A DNA stretch of 64,000 nt from Hungatella hathewayi WAL-18680 (GTDB lineage Bacteria > Bacillota > Clostridia > Lachnospirales > Lachnospiraceae). The stretch spans positions 509,798 through 573,797 of the forward strand of contig NZ_JH379029.1 in the NCBI RefSeq assembly GCF_000235505.1. Reading direction: 5' to 3'. Under the pieces are notes generated by a model. That model was not told the DNA's origin. It made no database searches and saw only the letters and a list, made by a program, of their open reading frames with translations. The first letter of the stretch is position 1, and each line of letters begins with the position of its first letter. Both the position numbers and the translations under genes were made by a program. Shown here piece after piece: positions 51,696-60,616 of this stretch.

Positions 51696-52871
51696 CTATA
51701 CCTCTTTCGTAATTCCCAGTTCCTTCGCCACTCTTCCCACTTCCTCAGCCACGACTTTTGCAACCTCCGGATTGAATGCTCCCGGAATGATATAGTCTTC
51801 CTTCAACTCCTCGTCCTTCACGATACTGGCAATGGCTCTCGCCGCCGCCAGCTTCATCTCCTCCGTGATATCCGTTGCCAGCACGTCCAACGCCCCACGG
51901 AAAATGCCGGGGAATACCAGCACGTTGTTGATCTGGTTGGGGTAATCGCTTCTGCCCGTAGCTACCACACGGGCGCCGCCTTTTAATGCCTCCTCCGGCA
52001 TAATTTCCGGAACCGGATTCGCCATTGCGAACACGATGGCGTCGTGGTTCATGGAAGCCACCATCTCCGCCGTCACCACGTTGGGAGCCGATACGCCGAT
52101 GAAGACGTCCTTACCTCTCATTATGTCCGCCAGCGGCCCGCGTTCATTCTCGCGATTTGTTCTCTCCGCCATGTCTCTCTGGGCGCTGTTCAGCCAGGTC
52201 TCATCCTTCGATACCGCACCCTGCCGGTCCACCAGCACCACATTTCCCGCGCCAAACTCCAACAGCAGGCGGCAGATGGAGATTCCGGCGGAACCGGCGC
52301 CGTTGATGACGATGTTAATGTCCTCCATCCTCTTGCCCACCAGCCGCAGGGAGTTAAGCAGTCCGGCCGCTACCACAATCGCCGTTCCGTGCTGGTCGTC
52401 ATGGAAGACCGGGATATCCAGCTCCTCCTTCAGCCGCCGCTCAATCTCAAAGCATCTTGGAGCCGAGATATCCTCCAGGTTAATCCCGCCAAATCCTGGG
52501 GCAATCCGTTTCACCGTCTCAATAATCTCCTCCGTATCCTTCGTGTCCAGACAGATGGGAAATGCGTCCACGCCGGCAAATTCCTTAAACAGAATGGCTT
52601 TTCCCTCCATCACCGGCATGGCTGCCTCCGGGCCGATGTCTCCAAGGCCCAGAACCGCGGTGCCGTCGGTCACAACGGCTACAAGGTTCTTCTTCGCCGT
52701 ATACTTGTACACGTCACTCTTCTTTGCGCTGATTTTCCTGCACGGCTCCGCTACCCCCGGCGTGTAGGCCACGCTCAAATCTTCCCTGCATTTCACCGGC
52801 ACCTTTGAAACCACTCCGATTTTCCCACCATTTGCTTCGTGAAGTTTTAAACTCATCTCGTTATAATTCAT
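51696..52871 (-). CDS. Malic enzyme, NAD(P)-dependent (oxaloacetate-decarboxylating)
   Basis: A 391-residue malic enzyme of the short bacterial type. The N-terminal domain has VAYTPGVAEPCRKISA with the catalytic Tyr. Metal and substrate residues are in GFGGINLEDISAPRCFEIER and VFHDDQHGTAI, and the dinucleotide fold is INGAGSAGISICRLLLEFG. It converts malate to pyruvate and CO2 with NAD(P)H made. AGGAGG precedes the ATG. It is the first gene of the operon with the transporter, possibly continuing into the two-component genes. Confidence 0.94.
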   Translation of the reverse strand: MNYNEMSLKLHEANGGKIGVVSKVPVKCREDLSVAYTPGVAEPCRKISAKKSDVYKYTAKKNLVAVVTDGTAVLGLGDIGPEAAMPVMEGKAILFKEFAGVDAFPICLDTKDTEEIIETVKRIAPGFGGINLEDISAPRCFEIERRLKEELDIPVFHDDQHGTAIVVAAGLLNSLRLVGKRMEDINIVINGAGSAGISICRLLLEFGAGNVVLVDRQGAVSKDETWLNSAQRDMAERTNRENERGPLADIMRGKDVFIGVSAPNVVTAEMVASMNHDAIVFAMANPVPEIMPEEALKGGARVVATGRSDYPNQINNVLVFPGIFRGALDVLATDITEEMKLAAARAIASIVKDEELKEDYIIPGAFNPEVAKVVAEEVGRVAKELGITKEV

Positions 52872-52901
52872 TTGTAACCCCTCCTGAAATTTGATAGTTT
52901 G

Positions 52902-52946
52902 ATTATAAAAGACCCGAAACGCCCCGTATAGTTTGTGTATCTATAC
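52902..52946 (-). promoter_or_regulatory. Candidate promoter and operator of the malate operon
   Basis: TATAAT lies at 52,907-52,902 on the minus strand with no consensus -35. At the -35 position is an inverted repeat GTATAG-N9-CTATAC (52,926-52,946), a likely binding site for the CitB-type regulator as activator. No similar repeat is obvious before the fumarate reductase. Confidence 0.5.
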
Positions 52947-53010
52947 TAATACTTACGTAACTTTCTAAAAGATTGACAGAATAATATCAGAGGAAATCGC
53001 CTGTTATGGG

Positions 53011-53088
53011 CTTTCATCACGTATTTGTTTATGGTATACTATGAGCACTTAACGAAGTCTTTCATGAGCTTAGTATTTATGGTATACT
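53011..53088 (+). promoter_or_regulatory. Duplicated extended -10 promoters upstream of mutS2
   Basis: Two copies of TTTCAT-N17-TATACT, each with TGG before the -10, lie 48 bases apart (-10 elements at 53,035-53,040 and 53,083-53,088). The segments around them (CTTTCAT...TATTT...TTATGGTATACT) are clearly repeats of each other. The leader that follows can form a GCAGTG/CACTGC hairpin (53,105-53,130 region). The rest of the 52,947-53,183 gap shows nothing else. Confidence 0.6.
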
Positions 53089-53183
53089 GTCCACGTAGGC
53101 ATGAGCAGTGCGAAATAGAGCGCCACTGCGGACTAGCACACCATTGTAACCCAGAACCATCAATTTCAGAACAGGAATAAATT

Positions 53184-55562
53184 ATGAACGCAAAATCACT
53201 AAAAACATTAGAATATCATAAAATCATCGCCCAGCTGACAGAGTACGCCTCTTCCCAGCTCGGCAAGAAACTCTGTCAAAATCTAGTCCCATCCACGGAC
53301 CTAACTACCATCCGTCAGATGCAGACCGAGACCACGGACGCCGCCACCCGGGTCCGCCAAAAGGGCGGTATCTCCTTCGGCGGCCTGAAAGACATCCGTG
53401 ACTCCCTGAAGCGCCTGGAAGTGGGCAGTTCCCTCAGCATCACCGAACTCCTCTCCATCAGCTCCCTCTTAACGATTTCCGCCAGGTCCAAAGCCTACGG
53501 ACGCCACGAGGAATCGGAACTTCCGAACGACTCCTTAGAGGACCTCTTCCGCTCCTTAGAGCCGCTGACCCCCGTAAATACGGAAATCAAGCGCTGCATC
53601 ATTTCCGAGGAGGAAGTCAGCGATGACGCCAGTCCCGGACTCCGCCACGTGCGCCGTTCCATGAAGGTCATCAATGACAGGGTGCACACCCAGTTAAACG
53701 CCATTTTAAATTCCAGCAGAACCTATCTCCAGGACCCGGTTATCACCATGAGGGACGGAAGATACTGTCTGCCGGTAAAATCCGAATACAAGAACCAGGT
53801 GGCCGGTATGGTACACGACCAGTCCTCCACCGGCTCCACCTTATTCATCGAGCCCATGGCCATCATCAAGCTAAACAACGAGCTTCGGGAACTGGAGATA
53901 CAGGAGCAGAAAGAGATAGAAGCCGTGCTGGCCGATTTGAGCAACCAGCTGCTTCCCTATATGGAGGAGCTGGCATCCAACCAGAGCGTGCTGGCGCAGC
54001 TGGACTTTATCTTCGCCAGAGCCGCGCTCTCCAGACACTACAAATGCAGTGAGCCGTCCTTCAACACCAACGGCTACATCAATATCAAAGATGGCCGCCA
54101 TCCCCTGCTGGACCCGCAGAAGGTGGTTCCCATCAACATTCATCTGGGAAAAGAATTTGATCTGCTTATCGTCACGGGACCCAATACCGGTGGTAAGACC
54201 GTTTCCCTGAAAACCGTAGGTCTCTTCACCCTGATGGGCCAGGCAGGTCTTCATATTCCCGCCTTTGACGGCTCCGAACTTGCCGTGTTTGAGGAAGTAT
54301 TTGCGGATATCGGTGACGAGCAGAGTATTGAGCAGAGTCTCAGTACCTTCTCCGCCCATATGACCAACATTGTGTCCATCCTGGAGCAGGCGGACAGTCA
54401 TTCCCTCTGCCTATTCGACGAACTGGGGGCGGGAACGGACCCGACGGAAGGCGCCGCACTGGCTATCGCCGTCCTCACCTTCCTGCACAACATGAAGTGC
54501 CGCACCATGGCTACCACCCATTACAGTGAGTTAAAGGTCTTTGCCCTGACCACGCCCGGTGTGGAAAATGCCTGCTGCGAGTTCAGCGTGGAGACCCTTC
54601 AGCCGACCTATCGCCTGCTTATCGGAATTCCCGGCAAGAGCAACGCGTTCGCTATTTCGAGAAAGCTGGGACTGCCCGAATTCATTATCGACGACGCCAG
54701 GACACACTTAGAGTCCAGCGATGAGGCCTTCGAGGATGTGCTGACTCATCTGGAGGAGAGCCGCGTCACTATCGAAAAGGAACAGGCGGAAATCCAGGCC
54801 TACAAAGCCCAGGTGGCACAGCTGAAAGCCCGGCTGGAGCAGAAAGAGGGCCGTCTGGACGAGCAGAAAGAGAAGTACATGCGGGAAGCCCGTGAGGAAG
54901 CACAGCGCATCCTGCGGGAAGCCAAGGAGACGGCTGACAAGACCATCAAGAATATCAACAAACTGGCAGAAAGCTCCGGCGTCGCCAAGCAGCTGGAGGA
55001 AGAGCGCGCCCGCCTGCGGGAAGAGTTGAAAAAAGTGGACCAGAATCTTTCCATCAAGAAAGAGAAGGACCCGAAAAAAGTGGTTTCCCCCAAATCCCTG
55101 CACATCGGCGACAGCGTCATGGTTCTTTCCATGAACTTAAAAGGCACAGTCAGCACCCTGCCAAACGCCAAGGGCGATTTGTACGTGCAGATGGGTATCC
55201 TCCGCTCCCTGGTCAATATAAAAGACCTGGAGCTGATCGAGGAAGCCACGGTCAGCGGGCCCAATCTGGATAAGAAACGGACCGGAAGCGGCAAGATAAA
55301 AATGTCCAAATCCTTCAGCGTGTCACCGGAGATTAATCTGATCGGCATGACCACGGACGAGGCTGTGTCCATTCTGGATAAATATTTAGACGACGCCTAC
55401 CTGGCACATTTACCCCAGGTGCGCGTGGTTCACGGCCGTGGGACAGGAGCATTGAAGGCAGCCGTCCACAGACGGTTAAAACAGTTAAAATATGTAAAGG
55501 AATACCGCCTTGGAGAATACGGCGAGGGCGACACCGGAGTTACCATCGTGACGTTTCACTAG
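53184..55562 (+). CDS. mutS2: Endonuclease MutS2
   Basis: A 792-residue MutS2 of full length. It has the core and clamp helices, Walker A GPNTGGKT (about 332-339), Walker B LCLFDELGAGTDPTEGAALA (about 408-427), a long coiled-coil region (about 520-640), and the C-terminal Smr nuclease domain (about 715-792) with LIGMTTDEA and HGRGTGAL. Unlike MutS it lacks the mismatch-recognition domain. Roles described include suppression of recombination and rescue or splitting of collided ribosomes. The ribosome site is modest (AGGAAT, seven bases). Confidence 0.96.
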   Translation: MNAKSLKTLEYHKIIAQLTEYASSQLGKKLCQNLVPSTDLTTIRQMQTETTDAATRVRQKGGISFGGLKDIRDSLKRLEVGSSLSITELLSISSLLTISARSKAYGRHEESELPNDSLEDLFRSLEPLTPVNTEIKRCIISEEEVSDDASPGLRHVRRSMKVINDRVHTQLNAILNSSRTYLQDPVITMRDGRYCLPVKSEYKNQVAGMVHDQSSTGSTLFIEPMAIIKLNNELRELEIQEQKEIEAVLADLSNQLLPYMEELASNQSVLAQLDFIFARAALSRHYKCSEPSFNTNGYINIKDGRHPLLDPQKVVPINIHLGKEFDLLIVTGPNTGGKTVSLKTVGLFTLMGQAGLHIPAFDGSELAVFEEVFADIGDEQSIEQSLSTFSAHMTNIVSILEQADSHSLCLFDELGAGTDPTEGAALAIAVLTFLHNMKCRTMATTHYSELKVFALTTPGVENACCEFSVETLQPTYRLLIGIPGKSNAFAISRKLGLPEFIIDDARTHLESSDEAFEDVLTHLEESRVTIEKEQAEIQAYKAQVAQLKARLEQKEGRLDEQKEKYMREAREEAQRILREAKETADKTIKNINKLAESSGVAKQLEEERARLREELKKVDQNLSIKKEKDPKKVVSPKSLHIGDSVMVLSMNLKGTVSTLPNAKGDLYVQMGILRSLVNIKDLELIEEATVSGPNLDKKRTGSGKIKMSKSFSVSPEINLIGMTTDEAVSILDKYLDDAYLAHLPQVRVVHGRGTGALKAAVHRRLKQLKYVKEYRLGEYGEGDTGVTIVTFH

Positions 55563-55613
55563 GCAGGCAGCAAACTATCAACGAGCAGCATCTCATCAAG
55601 CAGGAGGACGTGT

Positions 55614-56324
55614 ATGGCAGAAAAACAGAAAGTATTAATTGTAGACGATGACGCAAATATTGCGGAGCTGATTTCACTCTATCTGATCAAGGAGTGCTAT
55701 GAGACCTTAATCGTATATGACGGGGAAGAAGCGCTCCGGGTATTCCCGGAGTTTAAACCAAATATTGTTTTGCTGGATTTGATGCTGCCGGGCATCGACG
55801 GTTATCAGGTCTGCCGGGAGCTGCGGGCCGCCTCCCAGGTTCCGGTTATCATGCTGTCCGCCAAGGGCGAAATCTTTGACAAGGTTCTGGGCCTGGAGCT
55901 GGGTGCCGACGACTATATGATAAAGCCCTTCGACTCCAAGGAATTGGTGGCCAGAGTCAAGGCGGTACTGCGACGCTATCAGACGGCCCCGGCTCCGGCG
56001 GCCCCCAAGTCCGACCAGCAGGGGGATTACGTGGAGTACCCCAATCTGATTGTCAACCTGACCAACTATTCCGTCATCTACATGGGCCATTCCATCGAGA
56101 TGCCACCGAAGGAGCTGGAGCTGTTATATTTCCTCGCCTCCTCCCCCAACCAGGTCTTCACCAGAGAGCAGCTCCTGGACCATATCTGGGGCTACGAATA
56201 CATCGGTGACACCCGCACCGTGGACGTACATATCAAACGTCTCCGGGAAAAAATTAAGGACAATGACAGCTGGGCATTGACGACGGTTTGGGGAATCGGA
56301 TATAAATTCGAGGTAAAACGATGA
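55614..56324 (+). CDS. OmpR/PhoP-family response regulator
   Basis: A 236-residue regulator. The receiver has IVDDDAN, Asp55 (VLLDLMLPGIDG) and YMIKPFDSKELVARV. The C-terminal winged helix (about 140-235) includes MPPKELELLYFLASSPNQVF, TREQLLDHIWGYEYIGDTRT and VDVHIKRLREKI. It is 51 bp after mutS2 and overlaps the kinase start by four bases. The signal and targets are not evident; the type covers phosphate, wall stress and antibiotic responses. Confidence 0.93.
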   Translation: MAEKQKVLIVDDDANIAELISLYLIKECYETLIVYDGEEALRVFPEFKPNIVLLDLMLPGIDGYQVCRELRAASQVPVIMLSAKGEIFDKVLGLELGADDYMIKPFDSKELVARVKAVLRRYQTAPAPAAPKSDQQGDYVEYPNLIVNLTNYSVIYMGHSIEMPPKELELLYFLASSPNQVFTREQLLDHIWGYEYIGDTRTVDVHIKRLREKIKDNDSWALTTVWGIGYKFEVKR

Positions 56325-57727
56325 ATCATTCACTTTACTACAAGTTCATTCTGGGGTATCTGGTGTTTGGCCTGCTGGGGTTTATTGCCATCACCACCGT
56401 GTCCTCCAAAATGACCTACAATCATCTGATGGAAGAAAAGGCGGAAGTGCTGTATGACGAGGCCAATCTGATTGCTTCCAATTACAGTACGGTCTATCAG
56501 GGCAAATCCATTGACGTGGCATCGGCTTACCCACAGCTGGAAGCCGTTGCCGCCTTCACCCAGACGGAAATCTGGGTGGTGGAGCGCAAGGGCACCATTG
56601 TGGTGGACAGCAACCACTCCGATAAGGTGGGAACCACGATTCAGGGCTTTGACCCTACTTCTATCGGCAATAAATCTTATTGTGTCGGCAGTTATTATGA
56701 CTGCTTTCCAGGAGAGGTGCTCAGTGTGTCCGCGCCTATCACCGGCAATTACAATACCTACGGGTACGTGATTATCCATCTGCCGCTCAGCCAGATTACG
56801 GCTGCCCAGAACGGCATCCTGAATATCCTGTATATTTCCGCGGGGATTATCTTTGCCCTGTCCCTGATTATCCTGCTGGTGTTTACCCAGACGGTCTATA
56901 TTCCATTGAAGAAAATCACGGCCGCCGCCAACCAGTATGCGGAGGGGAACCTGAAGTACAAGACGGAGCTGCACACCCACGATGAGATGGGCTATCTGGC
57001 CGCCACCCTGAATTACATGTCGGACGGGCTGGACCAGATGGAAGAGTATCAGCACACCTTCATCGCCAACGTCTCCCACGACTTCCGCTCGCCGCTGACC
57101 TCCATCAAAGGATACTTGGAGGCGATTCTGGACGGCACCATACCGCCGGAAATGTATGAGAAATATTTAACAAGGGTTATCACCGAGACAGAGCGGCTGA
57201 ACAAGCTGACCCAGGGCATGCTGACCCTGAACTCCCTTGACAGCAAGGGCTATCTGTCGCGGACCAACTTTGACATCAACCGGGTTATCAAGGACACGGC
57301 CGCCTCCTTTGAGGGGACCTGTGAGAACAAAAATATTATGCTGGATTTGACCTTTTCCGACAGCATCCAGATGGTGTACGCGGACATGGGCAAGATTCAG
57401 CAGGTGCTGTACAACTTAATTGACAATGCCATCAAGTTCAGCCACCACGATTCCACCATCTACATCCGGACCTCCATTAAAAATGAGAAGGTCTTCGTGT
57501 CCGTGAAAGACACGGGAATCGGCATCCCCAAGCCCAATCAGAAAAAGATTTGGGAGCGGTTCTACAAGTCCGATTTGTCCCGCGGCAAAGACAAAAAAGG
57601 AACCGGCCTTGGCCTGGCCATCGTGAAAGAGATTATCCAGAGCCACGGCGAGAACATCGACTGCATCAGCACGGAGGGCGTCGGCACGGAATTCATCTTC
57701 TCCCTTCCACGGTCCACTAATTTATAA
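56321..57727 (+). CDS. PhoR/ResE-type sensor histidine kinase
   Basis: A 468-residue kinase with two membrane segments (about 7-27 and 168-190) and an extracellular sensor of about 135 residues. HAMP follows (IPLKKITAAANQYAEGNLKY), then the dimer helix with His253 (NVSHDFRSPLTSIKGYLEAI) and the ATPase domain with N, G1 and G2 boxes (YNLIDNAIKFS; VKDTGIGIPKP; GTGLGLAIVKEI). It is the partner of the upstream regulator. A terminator follows the stop. Confidence 0.93.
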   Translation: MNHSLYYKFILGYLVFGLLGFIAITTVSSKMTYNHLMEEKAEVLYDEANLIASNYSTVYQGKSIDVASAYPQLEAVAAFTQTEIWVVERKGTIVVDSNHSDKVGTTIQGFDPTSIGNKSYCVGSYYDCFPGEVLSVSAPITGNYNTYGYVIIHLPLSQITAAQNGILNILYISAGIIFALSLIILLVFTQTVYIPLKKITAAANQYAEGNLKYKTELHTHDEMGYLAATLNYMSDGLDQMEEYQHTFIANVSHDFRSPLTSIKGYLEAILDGTIPPEMYEKYLTRVITETERLNKLTQGMLTLNSLDSKGYLSRTNFDINRVIKDTAASFEGTCENKNIMLDLTFSDSIQMVYADMGKIQQVLYNLIDNAIKFSHHDSTIYIRTSIKNEKVFVSVKDTGIGIPKPNQKKIWERFYKSDLSRGKDKKGTGLGLAIVKEIIQSHGENIDCISTEGVGTEFIFSLPRSTNL

Positions 57728-57736
57728 TTACCAGCA

Positions 57737-57806
57737 TAAAAAAACAGCACCTGCGCTTCGGGTGTCCCAACCGGACTCTCCCAAACACAGGTGCTGTTAT
57801 TTTTTA
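57737..57806. terminator. Terminator between the kinase gene and trmL
   Basis: Arms AACAGCACCTG (57,743-57,753) and CAGGTGCTGTT (57,788-57,798) with A-run and T-run at the two outer edges. It serves the plus-strand two-component operon and, on the minus strand, trmL. Confidence 0.88.
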
Positions 57807-57819
57807 TGAGTTCAATATC

Positions 57820-58311
57820 TTACTTCCAGTGAAGCCGGTGCAAATCGCCCTTCATCGTCATCTTCTCAAATCCATTCTGTCTCAGTGCCTCATAAAGCAC
57901 AATCGACACCGAATTCGACAGATTCAGCGAGCGGATATCTCCCCACATGGGAATTCTCACACAGGTCTCCTGGTTCTCCACAAGGATTTCCTCCGGAATT
58001 CCGGCGCTCTCCTTCCCAAACATCAGAAAGCAGTCCGGCTCGTATTCCACTTCCGTATATACCTTCTGGGCCTTGGTGGTGGCCATATAAATCTTCGCCC
58101 CCGGATTCCGCTCCAAAAATTCCTGATAATCACTGTAAACCGTCACATCCAGCTTATCCCAATAGTCCAGGCCGGCCCGCTTCACCGCCTTCTCGTTGAT
58201 CTTAAAGCCCAGCGGCTCAATCAGGTGCAGCTTCGTGTCCGTCGCCACACAGGTCCGTCCGATATTCCCGGTATTGGCCGGCATTTCCGGCTCAAACAAT
58301 ACTACATTCAT
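57820..58311 (-). CDS. trmL: tRNA (cytidine/uridine-34-2'-O)-methyltransferase TrmL
   Basis: A 163-residue SpoU-family enzyme with a knotted SAM site. MNVVLFEPEMPANTGNIGRT opens the protein; motif 2 is LMFGKESAGIPEEIL and motif 3 IPMWGDIRSLNLSNSVSIVL. It methylates the wobble base of tRNA-Leu isoacceptors. It begins 3 bp after the aminotransferase gene on the same strand and likely shares its mRNA. Confidence 0.94.
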   Translation of the reverse strand: MNVVLFEPEMPANTGNIGRTCVATDTKLHLIEPLGFKINEKAVKRAGLDYWDKLDVTVYSDYQEFLERNPGAKIYMATTKAQKVYTEVEYEPDCFLMFGKESAGIPEEILVENQETCVRIPMWGDIRSLNLSNSVSIVLYEALRQNGFEKMTMKGDLHRLHWK

Positions 58312-58314
58312 CTT

Positions 58315-59487
58315 CTATGCCTCTCCATCCAGCCGTTTTACAAACCGCTCCATTCTGCCCAGGGCCTCTTTCAGGCTCTTCAGCGAATAGGCGTAGGACA
58401 CACGCAGGTATCCCTCCCCACAGTCTCCAAAGGCGGTTCCAGGCACAACTGCCACCTTCTCCTCCTCCAGGAATCTGGTGGCGAACTCGTCCGAGGTCAT
58501 CCCAAACCGCTTGATGCTTGGAAATGCATAAAACGCCCCATGAGGCTCAAAGCATTCCAGTTTCATCTCCTCGAAGGCGTGAAGCACAAACCGCCGTCTC
58601 TGGTCATAGGATTCCCGCATCATCTGCACGTCCCCGTCCCCGTTGCGCAGGGCGGATACCGCCGCATACTGGCTGGTGGTCGGCGCGCACATAATGGCAA
58701 ACTGGTGAATTTTCAGCATCTGCTCCAGAATCATGTGGGGCGCCGCCGTATATCCAAGTCTCCATCCCGTCATGGCATAGGCCTTGGAAAATCCGTTAAT
58801 CAGCACCGTTCTCTCCTTCATGCCAGGCAGAGACGCGATGGTCACATGAGGCTCCTGGTTGTAGGTCAGCTCCGAGTATATTTCATCGGTGATAATGAAA
58901 ATATCTTTCTCAATCGCTATCTTCGCGACAGCCTCCAAATCTTTCCGCTCCATAATCGCTCCCGTAGGATTGTTGGGGAACGGCAGAATCAGAATCTTCG
59001 TCTTATCCGTCAGCTTCTCCAGAAGCTTCTCCGGTGTCAGACGGAACTGGTCCTTCTCCTCCAGTTCAATAATCACCGGCACGCCGCCGGCCAGTCTGGT
59101 ACACGGCACATAGGACACGTAGCTGGGCTGTGGTATCAGCACCTCTTCCCCTGGGTTTAACATGGCCCGCAGGGCGATATCGATGGCCTCACTGCCGCCC
59201 ACCGTCACCATGACTTCCTTATCCGCATCATATGTAACGTCACAGCGCCGTTTTAAGTAATTACAAATCTCAACTTTTAACTCCTTTAAGCCCGCATTGG
59301 AGGTATAGAAGGTTCTTCCCTTTTCCAGGGAGTAAATGCCCTCCTCACGGATATGCCACGGAGTATCAAAATCAGGTTCTCCAACGCCCAGTGATATGGC
59401 ATCCTTCATCTCACTGACGATGTCGAAAAACTTCCGGATACCGGAAGGTGGAATGTCTACGATGGTATCAGATAATGGGTTTCTCAT
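58315..59487 (-). CDS. Class I/II pyridoxal phosphate aminotransferase
   Basis: A 390-residue fold-type I aminotransferase. Key segments are GVGEPDFDTPWHIREEGIYS, LPFPNNPTGAIMERKDLEAV, and the PLP-lysine in INGFSKAYAMTGWRLGY (about 230-246), with the substrate Arg near GYLRVSYAYS. It resembles AspC/PatA-type enzymes for aspartate or aromatic residues. An Lrp-family regulator precedes it with a four-base overlap, a common pairing in Firmicutes. The amino acid is not determined. Confidence 0.92.
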   Translation of the reverse strand: MRNPLSDTIVDIPPSGIRKFFDIVSEMKDAISLGVGEPDFDTPWHIREEGIYSLEKGRTFYTSNAGLKELKVEICNYLKRRCDVTYDADKEVMVTVGGSEAIDIALRAMLNPGEEVLIPQPSYVSYVPCTRLAGGVPVIIELEEKDQFRLTPEKLLEKLTDKTKILILPFPNNPTGAIMERKDLEAVAKIAIEKDIFIITDEIYSELTYNQEPHVTIASLPGMKERTVLINGFSKAYAMTGWRLGYTAAPHMILEQMLKIHQFAIMCAPTTSQYAAVSALRNGDGDVQMMRESYDQRRRFVLHAFEEMKLECFEPHGAFYAFPSIKRFGMTSDEFATRFLEEEKVAVVPGTAFGDCGEGYLRVSYAYSLKSLKEALGRMERFVKRLDGEA

Positions 59488-59966
59488 GGAGTAATCAGCA
59501 TCCTTTCGTCCTGAACAGTATCAGCCAGTATGGTTCCGTGGTCCTTATATTTTTTAAGCACAAAATGAGTCGCCGTGCTCAGTACCGAGTCCATAGGGGA
59601 CAGCTTATTTGACACAAACAGCGCCACCTGCTTCATGGTCTTTCCCTCGATAAACACGGTAAAATCATAGGCGCCGGACATCAGATACACCGCTTCCACC
59701 TCACTGTACTGGTATATCCGCTCCGCAATTTTGTCAAATCCCATACCTCTCTGGGGAGTTACCTTTACCTCAATTAAAGCCATTACTTTCTCATCGCTGG
59801 TGTTGTCCCAGTTTATCAGGGTATGGTAACCGCAGATGATGTGCTCTTTCTCCATTTCGGCGATTTCGTTGGCCACCGCGACTTCACTTTCTCCCAACAG
59901 AACCGCCAAGTCTTTGATGTCAATTCTGCTGTTTTTTTCTATTACCGCCAAAATTTTCTCTCTCAT
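59484..59966 (-). CDS. Lrp/AsnC-family transcriptional regulator
   Basis: A 160-residue Lrp-type regulator. The N-terminal helix-turn-helix is KNSRIDIKDLAVLLGESEVA followed by VANEIAEMEKE. The C-terminal RAM domain (about 65-145; MALIEVKVTPQRGMGFDKIA, YLMSGAYDFTVFIEGKTMKQ) binds amino acids. It is translated into the aminotransferase gene (ATGA overlap), so it probably controls that gene according to an amino acid. Confidence 0.93.
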   Translation of the reverse strand: MREKILAVIEKNSRIDIKDLAVLLGESEVAVANEIAEMEKEHIICGYHTLINWDNTSDEKVMALIEVKVTPQRGMGFDKIAERIYQYSEVEAVYLMSGAYDFTVFIEGKTMKQVALFVSNKLSPMDSVLSTATHFVLKKYKDHGTILADTVQDERMLITP

Positions 59967-59986
59967 AACGTCTACCTCCTGATTAA

Positions 59987-60613
59987 TTATTTTTTATATA
60001 ATAAGCAGTCTGGGACCACTTTATATAACTCATCTCTGGCAGGACGGTCCAGATATCCCCGTCCTTCCTCCTCCGTCTCATCCGGGCTGACAGTTCCCGG
60101 TCTTCCATGGAGAATTTCCCGTTTAATTCCGGGATTTACCCGGCCAATCACCACGGCTGGAATCCCTTTTTCTTCCAGGGCTCTCACCAGATGACCGCCA
60201 TTGTCCGCCACCAGCAGCACACAGTTTTCCGAGTACAGCCGGTACGGGTTGACATCATATCTCTCGCAGACCTCCACGGTCTCCTGTTTAATAGGAATCT
60301 GAAGCAGTTGGAATTCAATCCCCACCTTATATGCCCCCGACAGGTTCCAGAGGGCGGTATAGACACCGCCCTCACCTATGGGTTCACACTCGGTAGCGCC
60401 GAATTCACGCCACTGCTCCAGATTCCCGGTAAGTGCTTCCACATCTCTGTTTGTTTTTATCTGTTCGATATAATCCTTGGAAAACCACTGTCTCAGCTCT
60501 TCTTCCCTGGCACAGGCGATGATTCTGGCTCCCTCCTGCCCGATATAGCCGGCGATAACCAAATCCTGTCCCGGCTTCATGGTGCCGTGGTTCTCCCGTA
60601 TGATTTTTCTCAT
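59987..60613 (-). CDS. Stand-alone HypE/AIR-synthase C-terminal domain protein
   Basis: A 208-residue protein that matches only the C-terminal half of HypE-type AIR-synthase family proteins: QDLVIAGYIGQEGARIIA, GEGGVYTALWNLSGAYKVGI, IPIKQETVEVCERYDVNPYR and KGIPAVVIGRVNPGIKREI, ending DRPARDELYKVV. The N-terminal ATP-binding and dimerisation domain (about 150 residues) is absent, and no remnant precedes it: the vanW stop is 3 bp upstream. The match is good throughout, so it looks like an established short form rather than a decayed gene. A hydrogenase link is unlikely, as no hyp genes are near. The function is unknown. Confidence 0.8.
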   Translation of the reverse strand: MRKIIRENHGTMKPGQDLVIAGYIGQEGARIIACAREEELRQWFSKDYIEQIKTNRDVEALTGNLEQWREFGATECEPIGEGGVYTALWNLSGAYKVGIEFQLLQIPIKQETVEVCERYDVNPYRLYSENCVLLVADNGGHLVRALEEKGIPAVVIGRVNPGIKREILHGRPGTVSPDETEEEGRGYLDRPARDELYKVVPDCLLYKK

Positions 60614-60616
60614 ATG

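Noticed and set aside
56330-57079. A 249-codon minus-strand open frame opposite the sensor kinase
   Set aside because: It is antisense to HAMP and kinase domains, with no start signal.
57829-59160. A 443-codon plus-strand open frame opposite trmL and the aminotransferase
   Set aside because: Its residues are the His/Arg/Leu-rich pattern of an antisense frame and it spans two well-supported genes.
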